Assembly: GCA_046542355.1 (NCBI GenBank)
Contig: JBKHBN010000004.1
Span: 19,295-83,294 of the forward strand
Source: UBA1672 sp046542355
GTDB lineage: Bacteria > Pseudomonadota > Alphaproteobacteria > Micavibrionales > Micavibrionaceae
Length of the DNA stretch: 64,000 bases
Direction of reading: 5' to 3'
Shown: piece after piece, positions 1 through 9,057 of the stretch
How positions within the stretch are numbered: position 1 is the stretch's first letter
Layout: each line of letters opens with the position of its first letter
Translations under genes and position numbers: made by a program
Notes under the pieces: generated by a model
Told to the model about the DNA's origin: nothing
Databases searched by the model: none
What the model saw: only the letters and a program-made list of their open reading frames with translations

Positions 1-722
1 GTTCTAACCAGGTGTTAGATGAGCTGAGTCTGGATGTGCCCGCTGGCAAGTCTATGGTTGTGATCGGAGGCTCCGGTACAGGAAAATCCGTGATGCTGAA
101 ATGTATTTTAGGGCTTATGGATGCGGATAGTGGATCAATCCTCATTGACGGTAAGGAAAGCGTCGGCAGTGACGCCAAGCAGCGCGGAAAGATGATGAAA
201 AAATTCGGTATGCTGTTTCAAAGTGCGGCTTTGTTCGATTCCCTGCGTATATGGGAAAATGTTGCGTTTGGGCTGATACATGGGCAGGGCATGAACAAGA
301 AAAAGGCGCGCGAAATTGCAATAGAAAAAATCAGATCGGTAGGGCTATCATTGGATGTGGTTGAACTTTATCCCGCTGAGCTTTCTGGTGGAATGCAAAA
401 ACGGGTCGGGTTAGCTCGCGCAGTAGCAACATCGCCGGAAATAATCTTTTTTGACGAGCCAACAACGGGGCTTGATCCTATTATGGCCGATGTCATTAAT
501 GATCTGATTATTCAACAGGTTGACGGGCTGGGGGCAACAGCGCTGTCTATCACCCATGACATGGCCAGTGCCCGTAAAATAGCGGATTACGTGGCGATGA
601 TCCATGAAGGAAAAATCATCTGGACCGGGCCGGTCGAGGAACTCGATCATTCGGGTAACCCTTATGTTGAACAATTCATACACGGGCGTGCAGAAGGGCC
701 GATAACGCGCCGCGTGGCATAA
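1..722 (+). CDS. mlaF: MlaF-like phospholipid ABC transporter ATPase (5' partial)
   Basis: ATP-binding subunit of a Mla/Ttg2-type ABC importer that moves phospholipids between the outer and inner membrane; it acts on the cytoplasmic face of the inner membrane. Visible motifs are the Walker A GGSGTGKS, the signature LSGGMQKR, Walker B with the D-loop (IIFFDEPTTGLDP) and the H-loop SITHD. The GGSGTGKSV form of Walker A is typical of MlaF. The reading frame is open to the window edge (frame begins at base 3), and the residues before the first GTG, SNQVL, fit the usual MlaF N-terminus, so the true start lies upstream. mlaE and mlaD would be expected upstream, outside the window. The C-terminus is complete. 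Confidence 0.85.
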   Translation, partial: SNQVLDELSLDVPAGKSMVVIGGSGTGKSVMLKCILGLMDADSGSILIDGKESVGSDAKQRGKMMKKFGMLFQSAALFDSLRIWENVAFGLIHGQGMNKKKAREIAIEKIRSVGLSLDVVELYPAELSGGMQKRVGLARAVATSPEIIFFDEPTTGLDPIMADVINDLIIQQVDGLGATALSITHDMASARKIADYVAMIHEGKIIWTGPVEELDHSGNPYVEQFIHGRAEGPITRRVA

Positions 723-853
723 GCCTTGATTTGTACGCCGCAAGAAACAAGAACGATAGAATTGACACAGGCGCGGGCATCTGTCTTTAATGCCCTGACT
801 TGGATAATAGCAGGAATTCTCTGGGAAAAATAACTGTATCTGGAACAAACAAT

Positions 854-3418
854 ATGAAATTTTTTGGACGTCTGGTGTTATGGCTGTTATCGCTGGGGTT
901 TCTTGGCGCAGCTATCGTTTTTTCCGGGCTTGTTTATCTGGTCAATTATTACGGCCATGATCTGCCCGATCACAACCAGTTGCGCAATTACGAACCGCCA
1001 ATCGTTACGCGTCTTTATGCCGGTAACGGGCAGTTGCTGGCTGAGTTTGCTCAGGAAAAAAGAGCCTTTGTTCCCGTTGCCTTCATCCCTGAGCGCGTAA
1101 AATACGCTTTTATTGCCGCGGAAGATCAGAATTTTTATCAGCATAGCGGCGTTGACATGAAAGCGGTCGCGCGCGCGCTCATTAAGAATGTACTGGATAA
1201 ACTTCAAGGCAGTGACCGCCGCCCGCAAGGGGCCTCGACCATTACGCAGCAGGTTGCCAAGAATTTCTTTTTTACAAGCGAAGTTTCATATGAGCGCAAA
1301 CTCAAGGAAGCCATCGTTGCGTACAGAATCAACAAAACATTGAGTAAAGAGCGTGTGCTTGAGCTGTATCTCAACCAGATTTATCTGGGAAGCGGCGCGC
1401 ACGGCGTGGCGGCTGCAGCATTGCTTTATTTCAACAAGGCGCTGGAAGAGCTGAGCACTGCCGAAGCTGCATATCTGGCTGCGTTACCAAAGGCGCCCAA
1501 CCACTATCATCCTGTGCGCAATCACGATACGGCTCTGGCAAGACGAAACTGGGTCATTGGCCGCATGGAAGAAGAGGGGTATATCACAGATTCCCAGGCA
1601 CAACTGGCAAGACTCCAGCCGCTCAGAATGAGAAGTGATACGAGTAAGAGCGTGGATGCTTTTTACTTTGCTGAAGAGGTTCGCCGTGAACTCTCTGAGC
1701 GTTACGGAGAAGATAGCCTATACAAAGGCGGGCTTGTCGTAAAAACATCAGTTGACCCAAAACTCCAAACGATTGCAGAAAAAGCCATGCGCAAGGGACT
1801 TATGGCCTATGACAAGCGCCATGGCTGGCGTGGCCCTGTAGCAGCATTTGACAACCTTAAATCATGGCGTACAAGACTTGAAAAAATCAAACGTCAAGCT
1901 GGAATGCTTGAAGATTGGCAGCTTGCAGTTGTTTTGGATGTAAAGGAAGATCAGGCCAAAATAGGGTTTAAGGAAAGCCCATCGGGTTTGATCTTGCTTG
2001 AAGATTCGAAATGGGCACGTAAATATGAGGGGAATGGCCAAACACCAGGACCGGAAATTACATCCCTGCAGCAGGTTTTAAATCCGGGGCAGATTGTCAT
2101 GGTTGAAAAAAAGCTGCCAGAAGAAAAAAAGCCTCAGGAAGAAACATCGCCACAGGATAATGACGTGCAACAGGCGCAAATATATCTCCTCCAGCAAGTG
2201 CCTTTGGTAAGCGGTGCATTGATAGCGCTTGATCCGCATACAGGGCGCGTACTGGCTATGCAAGGAGGGTGGAGTTACCGCTATGGTAGCAGCGAGTTTA
2301 ACAGGGCAACGCAGGCAAACCGCCAGCCCGGATCGGCCTTTAAGCCATTTGTTTATCTCGCAGCGCTTGATAAAGGATTCACACCGGCAACACTTGTTCT
2401 TGATGCGCCCTTTGTTTTGGAAGATGAGGTGGCAGGAACATGGAAGCCGACAAATTATTCCAACGAGTTTTATGGACCCACAACCCTGAGAGTAGGTGTC
2501 GAGAAATCAAGAAACTTGATGACTGTGCGTCTCGCTGATTTTTTGGGAATGGAGCTGATTTCCAGATATGCGGATCATTTTGATATTACGGATAACATGC
2601 CGCCACTTTTGGCAAATTCTTTGGGAGCGGCCGAGACAACGTTGCTACGTTTGACAGCAGCGTACGGTATGATTGTAAATGGAGGAAAGAAAATAGCGCC
2701 AACCTTTATTGACCGGATTCAAGATCGCTACGGAAAAACAATTTTCAAGCATGATGATCGTCCCTGTCAGACGTGCGGTGCTATGATAAAATGGGAAAGT
2801 CAGCCGGTACCGGGCGTCCCTGATAGCCGTGAACAAATTGCAGATCCGCGCACGACTTACCAGATGGTATCAATACTTGAAGGCGTCGTGCAGCGTGGAA
2901 CGGGGTGGCGGTTAAGGGCACTGGATCGACCGGTAGCTGGAAAGACAGGAACAACCAATGAATCACGTGATGCCTGGTTTATGGGCTTTACCCCTGACTT
3001 TGCTGTTGGCGTTTATACAGGCTTTGACACACCAACCCCTTTGGGTGATAACGAAACAGGATCATCTGTCGCCGCGCCGATTTTTAAGGACTTCCTCCAA
3101 GAGGCACTGGCCGGTAAGCCTCCAACACCTTTTCGTAAACCTGAGGGCATTATAAATATCCGCATTAATGCAAAAACAGGGGTGCGCGCCCGCCCCGGTG
3201 ATGAAGATGTAATATGGGAGTCTTTTCTGGATGGGACAGAGCCGGGAGATGACATGTATATCCTTAATGAATCCGGCATATCTCTTCTGCCAAGTTACGG
3301 CTACCACGCCTATGATGTAAATAATGGGGATTTGGATGCACAGACACTGAACCCTGTTATGCCGCAAGGACAAGACGCAGCGTTACCGCCTGACTCCACA
3401 GGCAGTGGTTTATATTAA
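854..3418 (+). CDS. mrcA: Penicillin-binding protein 1A (bifunctional transglycosylase/transpeptidase)
   Basis: Class A PBP that polymerises and cross-links peptidoglycan in the periplasm, anchored by one N-terminal membrane segment (about residues 5-30). The GT51 domain shows the catalytic Glu in AAEDQNFY (about residue 90) and the QGASTITQQVAKN motif. The transpeptidase domain shows GSAFKPF (nucleophile Ser about 494), the SxN motif in EKSRNL, and KTGTT (Lys about 697). I start at the ATG directly before the membrane anchor; an in-frame TTG at 800 would add 18 residues unlike a PBP N-terminus. The length of 854 residues is normal for PBP1A. The stop codon overlaps the next start (TAATG), which suggests translational coupling. 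Confidence 0.93.
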   Translation: MKFFGRLVLWLLSLGFLGAAIVFSGLVYLVNYYGHDLPDHNQLRNYEPPIVTRLYAGNGQLLAEFAQEKRAFVPVAFIPERVKYAFIAAEDQNFYQHSGVDMKAVARALIKNVLDKLQGSDRRPQGASTITQQVAKNFFFTSEVSYERKLKEAIVAYRINKTLSKERVLELYLNQIYLGSGAHGVAAAALLYFNKALEELSTAEAAYLAALPKAPNHYHPVRNHDTALARRNWVIGRMEEEGYITDSQAQLARLQPLRMRSDTSKSVDAFYFAEEVRRELSERYGEDSLYKGGLVVKTSVDPKLQTIAEKAMRKGLMAYDKRHGWRGPVAAFDNLKSWRTRLEKIKRQAGMLEDWQLAVVLDVKEDQAKIGFKESPSGLILLEDSKWARKYEGNGQTPGPEITSLQQVLNPGQIVMVEKKLPEEKKPQEETSPQDNDVQQAQIYLLQQVPLVSGALIALDPHTGRVLAMQGGWSYRYGSSEFNRATQANRQPGSAFKPFVYLAALDKGFTPATLVLDAPFVLEDEVAGTWKPTNYSNEFYGPTTLRVGVEKSRNLMTVRLADFLGMELISRYADHFDITDNMPPLLANSLGAAETTLLRLTAAYGMIVNGGKKIAPTFIDRIQDRYGKTIFKHDDRPCQTCGAMIKWESQPVPGVPDSREQIADPRTTYQMVSILEGVVQRGTGWRLRALDRPVAGKTGTTNESRDAWFMGFTPDFAVGVYTGFDTPTPLGDNETGSSVAAPIFKDFLQEALAGKPPTPFRKPEGIINIRINAKTGVRARPGDEDVIWESFLDGTEPGDDMYILNESGISLLPSYGYHAYDVNNGDLDAQTLNPVMPQGQDAALPPDSTGSGLY

Positions 3419-3675
3419 TGCGCTGGGTTGTCTATATTGTAAGATGTAGTGATGCTTCCTACTACACTGGCATTACAAATGCGCTGGACAAGCGTATTGA
3501 TGCACATAACGCCGGCAAGGGGGCAAAATATACAAAAGGCCGTGCGCCTGTTGAACTGTTTTATCATGAAGAATATGAAGATCGCTCAGCCGCATCCAGA
3601 AGGGAGCTGGAGATAAAAGCACTATCGAAACAGGAAAAGGAAAAACTGATTGAACGCAGCAAAGACTATGGTTAA
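3418..3675 (+). CDS. GIY-YIG domain endonuclease (YhbQ/UPF0213-like)
   Basis: Single-domain GIY-YIG protein of 85 residues. The first strand pair reads VVYIVRC...YYTG (the GIY and YIG positions), followed by the conserved Arg in DKRIDAH and the metal-binding Glu in RRELEIKAL. Stand-alone proteins of this size are related to UvrC N-terminal nucleases and to E. coli YhbQ. The cellular role of this group is poorly defined, and a DNA repair or nucleic acid processing role is only an inference. The start overlaps the stop of the PBP1A gene by one base, so it is probably translated from the same message. Confidence 0.8.
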   Translation: MRWVVYIVRCSDASYYTGITNALDKRIDAHNAGKGAKYTKGRAPVELFYHEEYEDRSAASRRELEIKALSKQEKEKLIERSKDYG

Positions 3676-3684
3676 GAAGCATTT

Positions 3685-4425
3685 TTATTGTTTAAGAGCT
3701 TCAATGCGCTCCAGCAAAATCCTTGCTTTCTCGGCATCTTGCGGGTTAAAAAAAACAAATTGATTACTCTCTTCATTAACAGTATATCGGCGCGAATGGG
3801 TATAATAAAAGGTTATCAGCGCATCATACGCATCTATAAGCTTGCTTTCGGCAGCAAAGAAATCAACATAATGATCAAGCTGTTCCTGGGTCACATTATT
3901 CCATTCTTTTAAGAAAAGCTGTTTGAGCTGATTATCGTCGTGGCGCAAATCATCTTCAATTTGTTTTGAATAACGATCAAAAAGATTAATTATCCCCGAA
4001 GCCTGCTCACGTAAAGAGGGCGCAAGGCTTTCGTTAAATAGGTCATAGGTCTCCTTGGCGAAAGCAGCATTCTTGTAATTTATCGGCCTTGAAAGATCAG
4101 ACAGGAGCCTGCGTGATTTTTTATAAGCATCGGCCTTGTGAACCAGTTCGCTTTTAAAGGCATTTATATAGGTATCAAATAGCGATTGTATTTCTGCCCT
4201 GCGCTTTTTTCTTTGCTCGCGCAGCCTTGCTTCTAGCTCAATTTTTGCGGCTTCACGTTTTTTTTCTGCTGCAATTAAGGCAGTCTGCTGCGTTTTAACC
4301 TGCTGAATATGCATATAATACAAAGCACCGCCAACCGCCAGCGCCGTGGTTAATGCAAGACTTATAAGGATGAATAATTTTAGAGTCTTATGTTTAGGTG
4401 CTTGCCTTTGCGGTGTTAAATTCAT
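3685..4425 (-). CDS. Membrane-anchored coiled-coil protein, function unknown (paralogue of the next gene)
   Basis: I do not recognise the family. An N-terminal membrane segment (LKLFILISLALTTALAVGG) is followed by a charged stretch rich in Lys, Glu, Arg and Ala that should form a coiled coil, then a helical domain, so the bulk is likely periplasmic. The ATG used has AAGGA about 12 bases upstream; an in-frame TTG at 4458 would add 11 residues. It lies downstream of another unknown gene (start at 5225) with the same layout. Their C-terminal ends align, for example YDALITFYYTHSRRYTVN against YRNLVAFILKNGGRYFYD, followed by an FFN motif in both. They look like a tandem duplication and probably act together. 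Confidence 0.7.
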   Translation of the reverse strand: MNLTPQRQAPKHKTLKLFILISLALTTALAVGGALYYMHIQQVKTQQTALIAAEKKREAAKIELEARLREQRKKRRAEIQSLFDTYINAFKSELVHKADAYKKSRRLLSDLSRPINYKNAAFAKETYDLFNESLAPSLREQASGIINLFDRYSKQIEDDLRHDDNQLKQLFLKEWNNVTQEQLDHYVDFFAAESKLIDAYDALITFYYTHSRRYTVNEESNQFVFFNPQDAEKARILLERIEALKQ

Positions 4426-4463
4426 TCTCTGCACCAGTCCTTTTTTAAAACCACCCAATAAAA

Positions 4464-5225
4464 CTAATCGAGCAATATGGGATCATTCGTCGCCGGAGGA
4501 TGCCGCTTCAACAACTTTTTCTGCTCGTGTGTTATGTCATTTAACTTATCAATCTGTTTGGCGAAATACTCATATAGACCAAAATTAAAAAACCCGACAC
4601 GCCGAGCCTTGGAATCATAGAAATAACGGCCGCCATTTTTTAAAATAAAGGCCACCAGGTTTCTGTATGTGTTCAAATATTGATGCTGCATTTTGAAATA
4701 AGATTTGGCGGTCTCTTCAAATTCACCAATTCTTTCATCCCACAGAGGGTCTAGAACTTCGTAGTCTGTCGAACGAATACCCTCCCGAATAGAGGTGTAA
4801 TCCTCCTTGACACGCTCAATACGTCTTAGCATCTTTTTGTAATTGTCATTCAGGCTATCCAGAGCTTGTTTCAAGTCACCGGAGAATTCTTTGGAATATC
4901 GGGTTGTATGAAAACGTTTAGGATCCATCAACTCATTGAGCTTTTTTTGATAACTAAAGTCACTGACAGCGAAATTCCATAAAGAAATATGCAAGGAGTT
5001 ATATAATACATCAAGCTTTTGGGCTTCTTGTTTACTCATAACCTGAGAGGAAAAGATCTGCGGCACAGGGGGGGCTTCTGGATTGACCGTCTCTTCAGGC
5101 TCTTCTTCTGGGACAAAAGAGCCGCGGTATTGTGCACGGGCTTGAAAAGAATACAGACCCGTCAAACCAAGTACCAGAACAAGACTGAGAGTATAAACCA
5201 GAAATTTTATATTGTAGTGCATCAT
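4464..5225 (-). CDS. Exported or anchored helical protein, function unknown
   Basis: Protein of 253 residues with an N-terminal hydrophobic segment (FLVYTLSLVLVLGLTGLYSF) followed by AxA-type residues (QARAQ), so it is a signal peptide or a membrane anchor. A short acidic and proline-rich linker (PEEEPEETVNPEAPPVPQ) leads into a helical domain. The C-terminal part (NGGRYFYDSKARRVGFFNF) resembles the end of the following gene, which suggests paralogy. First gene of a probable two-gene minus-strand operon and divergent from the RluA-like gene. No enzymatic motif is visible. A scaffold or envelope role is a guess from location alone. Confidence 0.7.
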   Translation of the reverse strand: MMHYNIKFLVYTLSLVLVLGLTGLYSFQARAQYRGSFVPEEEPEETVNPEAPPVPQIFSSQVMSKQEAQKLDVLYNSLHISLWNFAVSDFSYQKKLNELMDPKRFHTTRYSKEFSGDLKQALDSLNDNYKKMLRRIERVKEDYTSIREGIRSTDYEVLDPLWDERIGEFEETAKSYFKMQHQYLNTYRNLVAFILKNGGRYFYDSKARRVGFFNFGLYEYFAKQIDKLNDITHEQKKLLKRHPPATNDPILLD

Positions 5226-5331
5226 GTTCTCATTAGAATATATAATTAATTAGGTAAAAATTACAGACATCCCTCATATTTATGCTGTATCAAAGAGATA
5301 AAGTAAAGAAATTGAATCAGAAATTGTAATT

Positions 5332-6030
5332 GTGACGTTTACACGCAAACCACCTGCGCAGTTTATATATAACCCACCTTTGGATCCTCTTGAGATTTTG
5401 TATCGCGACGGGGATCTTCTGGTTCTAAACAAGCCTGCCGGTTTGTTAAGTGTTCCAGGCCGTAAGAAAGAACATGCCGATAGTCTTGAAAAAAGAGCGC
5501 AAGCGCTTTATCCGCAAGCCAGAATCATTCACCGCCTTGATGAGCCGACCTCCGGCGTGATTATCATGGCTATGAACGCACAAAGTCACCGTAATATTGG
5601 TCTACAATTTGAGCGCCGCAAGACACAAAAAATTTATATTGCCGAGGTCTGGGGGCACATTCAGCAAGATCAAGGAGAGATAAATCTGCCCTTGCGCTGT
5701 GATTGGCCTAATCGTCCTTTGCAGATGGTCGATCATGAGCAAGGTCGTTCTGCCCTGACCAAATGGCAGGTTATAGAGCGTAAAAAATTAAGAACTGCGG
5801 CAGAGGAATATCCTGTAACGCGCGTGAATTTGTTTCCCCACACGGGTAGATCTCATCAGCTGCGTGTTCATATGATGGAACAGGAGCACCCCATTTTAGG
5901 AGATGAATTTTATGCCCACGATCAAGCCTACGCCTGCGCACCCAGATTATATCTTCATGCGCACAAAATCATGATACATCATCCTGAAGATGGTCGGCAG
6001 GTTTGCTTCGAGGCGCAATGTCCATTTTAG
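5332..6030 (+). CDS. RluA-family pseudouridine synthase
   Basis: Converts specific uridines in rRNA or tRNA to pseudouridine in the cytoplasm. The catalytic motif IIHRLDEPTSGVIIMA carries the essential Asp after HRL. The region LVLNKPAGLLSVPG is the usual RluA-family N-terminal motif, and HTGRSHQLRVHM is the usual C-terminal one. At 232 residues it lacks an S4 domain, which fits RluA (tRNA position 32 / 23S position 746) better than RluC or RluD. The start codon is GTG and no strong ribosome binding site is visible. It converges on ispE with 22 bases between the stops. Confidence 0.88.
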   Translation: MTFTRKPPAQFIYNPPLDPLEILYRDGDLLVLNKPAGLLSVPGRKKEHADSLEKRAQALYPQARIIHRLDEPTSGVIIMAMNAQSHRNIGLQFERRKTQKIYIAEVWGHIQQDQGEINLPLRCDWPNRPLQMVDHEQGRSALTKWQVIERKKLRTAAEEYPVTRVNLFPHTGRSHQLRVHMMEQEHPILGDEFYAHDQAYACAPRLYLHAHKIMIHHPEDGRQVCFEAQCPF

Positions 6031-6052
6031 TGAAGGTGGGTATAGCCACGCC

Positions 6053-6955
6053 CTAGGAACGCTCTGGGCGGTTAAGCCAGGCTGTTTGCACCCACCAGCC
6101 CGGATTGTTTTTAGAAATTATTTTCGCAACTTTTTTTGCATCTTTGATGGTTTCAAAGAGCCCAAAACAGCTTGCCCCAGAGCCGCACATACGGGCAAGA
6201 AGGCATTCTTTATGGGCTTCCAATGCGCTCATGACACTATTGATTTCCGGCACAAGGGCAAGTGCACCATCATACAAATCATTATGCTGATTTTGTAAGA
6301 AGGCCGCAAGTTCAAGCGCGTTGGAAAATCCAGCGGGAACAAAAACATCCTCTCTGTACGCCCTGTTTGTACTTTGCAAGAACACATCCTGCGTTAGGCA
6401 GGGGCGCAGCGGGTTCACCAGAACAATCGGAATTTCAGGCATAAGCGGAGCAGGGTAGAGTTCTTCGCCGATTCCACGAACAATCTGCGGCTGGCATCGC
6501 AGGCACATGGCAACATCCGCGCCCAGTCTGGTCATTAAAGGCAAAAGATAGGGGGTGTTATGGTTTAGTCCCCAATAGTCCTGTAAGCCCCACAAAGTAG
6601 CCGCAGCATCACAAGACCCGCCGCCCAGCCCCGCAGCAACTGGGAGATTTTTGGTAAGGCGAATATGCAAATCCAAAGGCTTACCGACAATTTGCGCCAA
6701 CTCTTTCGCAGCCTTGATAACAATATTTCCATCCCCGCCAGCTCCCGCACCAACGCCCTCAAGAACAGGAGCAAAAGGCCCATGCACAGAAAAACCAAAC
6801 TGCGCGGCAGGTTCTATGTCTATGATATCTCCGCAATCAGCAAACGCGACCAGCGAATGAAGCGTATGGTAACCGTCATGGCGGCGTCCGGTTATGTGCA
6901 AGAAAAGGTTAATCTTGGCAGGTGCAAAAACACAGACCTTCTGTAAATATGTCAC
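6053..6955 (-). CDS. ispE: 4-diphosphocytidyl-2-C-methyl-D-erythritol kinase
   Basis: Fourth step of the MEP (non-mevalonate) isoprenoid pathway: ATP-dependent phosphorylation of CDP-methylerythritol in the cytoplasm. GHMP-kinase features are the N-terminal substrate motif APAKINLFLHITGRRHDGYH (residues 11-30) and the ATP-binding motif PVAAGLGGGSCDAA (about 105-118). The C-terminal GHMP motif, MCGSGASCFGLF, is also present. Length of 300 residues is normal. It lies just downstream of the TPR gene on the same strand (43-base gap) and could be co-transcribed with it, a pairing seen in other alphaproteobacteria. Confidence 0.95.
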   Translation of the reverse strand: MTYLQKVCVFAPAKINLFLHITGRRHDGYHTLHSLVAFADCGDIIDIEPAAQFGFSVHGPFAPVLEGVGAGAGGDGNIVIKAAKELAQIVGKPLDLHIRLTKNLPVAAGLGGGSCDAAATLWGLQDYWGLNHNTPYLLPLMTRLGADVAMCLRCQPQIVRGIGEELYPAPLMPEIPIVLVNPLRPCLTQDVFLQSTNRAYREDVFVPAGFSNALELAAFLQNQHNDLYDGALALVPEINSVMSALEAHKECLLARMCGSGASCFGLFETIKDAKKVAKIISKNNPGWWVQTAWLNRPERS

Positions 6956-6998
6956 CCTGTCGCACTCCAGTTTTGATAACTCTGTTTTTTTTCACAAC

Positions 6999-8810
6999 CT
7001 AATGGGAAATGACGCCCTTTTCATCTTTGGCCTTTTTGTCATCGACAAGACCCGAAGACAGCTTTCTCGAGATCACCTCAATTTGCTTTTCGTCTTCGGA
7101 ATGGTTCTTGGCGCGCTCCCATTGAAAGCTCGCTTCCAGCCGCCTGCCGACTTTCCAGTATGCATCGCCAAGATGATCGTTAATCGTCGGATCGTAGGGC
7201 AGAAGCTCAACGGCACGCTCCAGAATTTTCACAGCCTGCTCATAATCGCCGTTCCTGTATAAAACCCATCCCAGAGAATCCGTGATATAGCCGTCGGAGG
7301 GTCTAGCTTCCACGGCGCGCCTGATCATTCTTGCAGCTTCATCCAGATTAATGCCTTGATCCGCCCATGAATAACCAAGATAGTTAAGCACATACGGGTG
7401 ATCAGGCCGGTAAGTTAGAGCCTTTTTAAGATCCTGCTCCGCAGCCTCCCAGTTATCCGATTGTTCATGTGCAATCCCGCGTACGTAATAAACATGCCAG
7501 TACTTATCAGGCACATTTTCATTCATAGTAGCTACAGCGCGATCATAAATGGATATGGCTTTTTTAAAATTGTCTTGATGACGGTATAAATCGCCCAATC
7601 GAATTAAAGCAGCAGGCGTTTCCTCTTTTTCTACAAGCGTTTTAAGCAAGGAAACGGCCTTATCATATTGTTTTGTATGATCATAAATATTGACGATCTC
7701 GTGCTGCGCTTGCATATAGTTCTGATCGTTTGCAGGTATATCAGAGTAAAACTCAATAGCTCTTGCATATTGCTTGTACTGCGCATTAATTTCGGCAAGC
7801 AGGAAGTTGGGTTGTGAGAGTTCCGGTGACAAATACTTGGCTAGATGAGCAAAAACACGTGCACTCTCGCTGTTATGCTCGGTATACAAAATACGTGAAA
7901 TGTCGTAATAGGCCATAGCCAGCCCCTCTTGCGGCGAGTTAACCTTATCAAATAAAGGCTCAAAATTATCCTCTTCAACGGATTTAATTTTCGCGGCCAG
8001 TATATCGTTATTTGGCGTTTCTTGTATTATTGTACGATACATTTTCAAGGCTTTGTCTTTTAACCCGACATGCGCGTACAAATCGGCAATCCGCTCGGCT
8101 TCAGCTAAGGTGACATCTTCAACTTTCGTAGCCTTATCAATCATCTCTTCAACATCTTCGTGATGATCAAGGTAGTCTGAGATTAAAATGCCGTGGTAAA
8201 GCTGTACGGAATTGTTCTGTAAATGTTTAACCGCTACCTCCCCAAGCGCTGCGCTAAGCCAGCCTTTAAGAAAAGGGCCTATAAAAGCTTGTGTCGCATC
8301 GGGGTTCATCGCGTCAAATATCGCAAGAGCGGTTTCATAATCTTTTGCTTTAAAGGCCTGGGTAAATAAGAAAACATCAGCAATAGTATTACTGACATCC
8401 GGATAAATTTCCTGAGCTCTGTGAGCCAGAGAAAGAGCTTTGTCTACGCGCCCCGATCCCATGGCAATGATCATGGCACGCTGCATGATATCTTGCTGTG
8501 GCATGCCTGATGAAAGAAGGGGAATAATAAATTCGCTAGCGTGCGCCCAGTCGTGTTTTAACTGCGCAAATCGCCCGGCAAGATAGCGCCCGGCCATTAT
8601 GGGTTTTGCTTCCTCTTTGTTTTCTTCCTTTTTTTCGGCTGTGCTATCATTTGCGGCAGTATCACCGGTTTCAGGTTTTTGCTCCGTCGCATCGTTCTGC
8701 GCAATACGGTCATTGAACACAGCCTTTTCCGACGCACGCAGTGTCAAAGGAGAATAAAAAACAAGACCAGTAAGACAGATAAACAATAATGCAGCAAGTA
8801 TTCTTGTCAT
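6999..8810 (-). CDS. Exported TPR-repeat protein
   Basis: Protein of 603 residues with a signal peptide (TRILAALLFICLTGLVFYS), a Glu/Lys-rich linker (about residues 40-70), then tetratricopeptide repeats over most of the length. The clearest repeats are in the C-terminal third, for example AEQDLKKALTYRPDHPYVLN and AVKILERAVELLPYDPTIND. TPRs are protein-interaction scaffolds; this one probably works in the periplasm or at the outer membrane. I use the ATG at 8810, which has GGA at a workable distance; the in-frame TTG at 8825 would add five residues. Long TPR proteins next to ispE are common in alphaproteobacteria, but the function is not established to my knowledge. Confidence 0.85.
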   Translation of the reverse strand: MTRILAALLFICLTGLVFYSPLTLRASEKAVFNDRIAQNDATEQKPETGDTAANDSTAEKKEENKEEAKPIMAGRYLAGRFAQLKHDWAHASEFIIPLLSSGMPQQDIMQRAMIIAMGSGRVDKALSLAHRAQEIYPDVSNTIADVFLFTQAFKAKDYETALAIFDAMNPDATQAFIGPFLKGWLSAALGEVAVKHLQNNSVQLYHGILISDYLDHHEDVEEMIDKATKVEDVTLAEAERIADLYAHVGLKDKALKMYRTIIQETPNNDILAAKIKSVEEDNFEPLFDKVNSPQEGLAMAYYDISRILYTEHNSESARVFAHLAKYLSPELSQPNFLLAEINAQYKQYARAIEFYSDIPANDQNYMQAQHEIVNIYDHTKQYDKAVSLLKTLVEKEETPAALIRLGDLYRHQDNFKKAISIYDRAVATMNENVPDKYWHVYYVRGIAHEQSDNWEAAEQDLKKALTYRPDHPYVLNYLGYSWADQGINLDEAARMIRRAVEARPSDGYITDSLGWVLYRNGDYEQAVKILERAVELLPYDPTINDHLGDAYWKVGRRLEASFQWERAKNHSEDEKQIEVISRKLSSGLVDDKKAKDEKGVISH

Positions 8811-8975
8811 AAAAATGGTATCCAAAGCCCTTGTGATAAATTAATTTTCCTTAAACAGTGCAGCACGCACAAAAACAATCATACCTGTAATCAGCGCAAC
8901 GTCATCAAAAAGTTACACTAAATATATGCGCTTGTGGAGAGTGTTTATAAGCAAAAAATCAAAGGAGCTTTTGCT

Positions 8976-9020
8976 GGATTGACAATCCGTAGCGTGTTGC
9001 CTAAGCTCACGGCGTATAAT
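8976..9020 (+). promoter_or_regulatory. Possible promoter region with a 13-bp dyad before the uracil-DNA glycosylase gene
   Basis: GGATTGACAATCC (8976-8988) is a perfect dyad with 6-bp arms around one base, and it contains a consensus -35 hexamer TTGACA. A perfect -10 hexamer TATAAT lies at 9015-9020, but the spacing from TTGACA is too long, so the exact promoter is unclear. The region separates the divergent TPR and glycosylase genes. I call it regulatory only because a dyad and two promoter hexamers coincide. Confidence 0.25.
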
Positions 9021-9057
9021 GACATTATCTGTAGGCATAATTTAAAGGCATGGCCTC

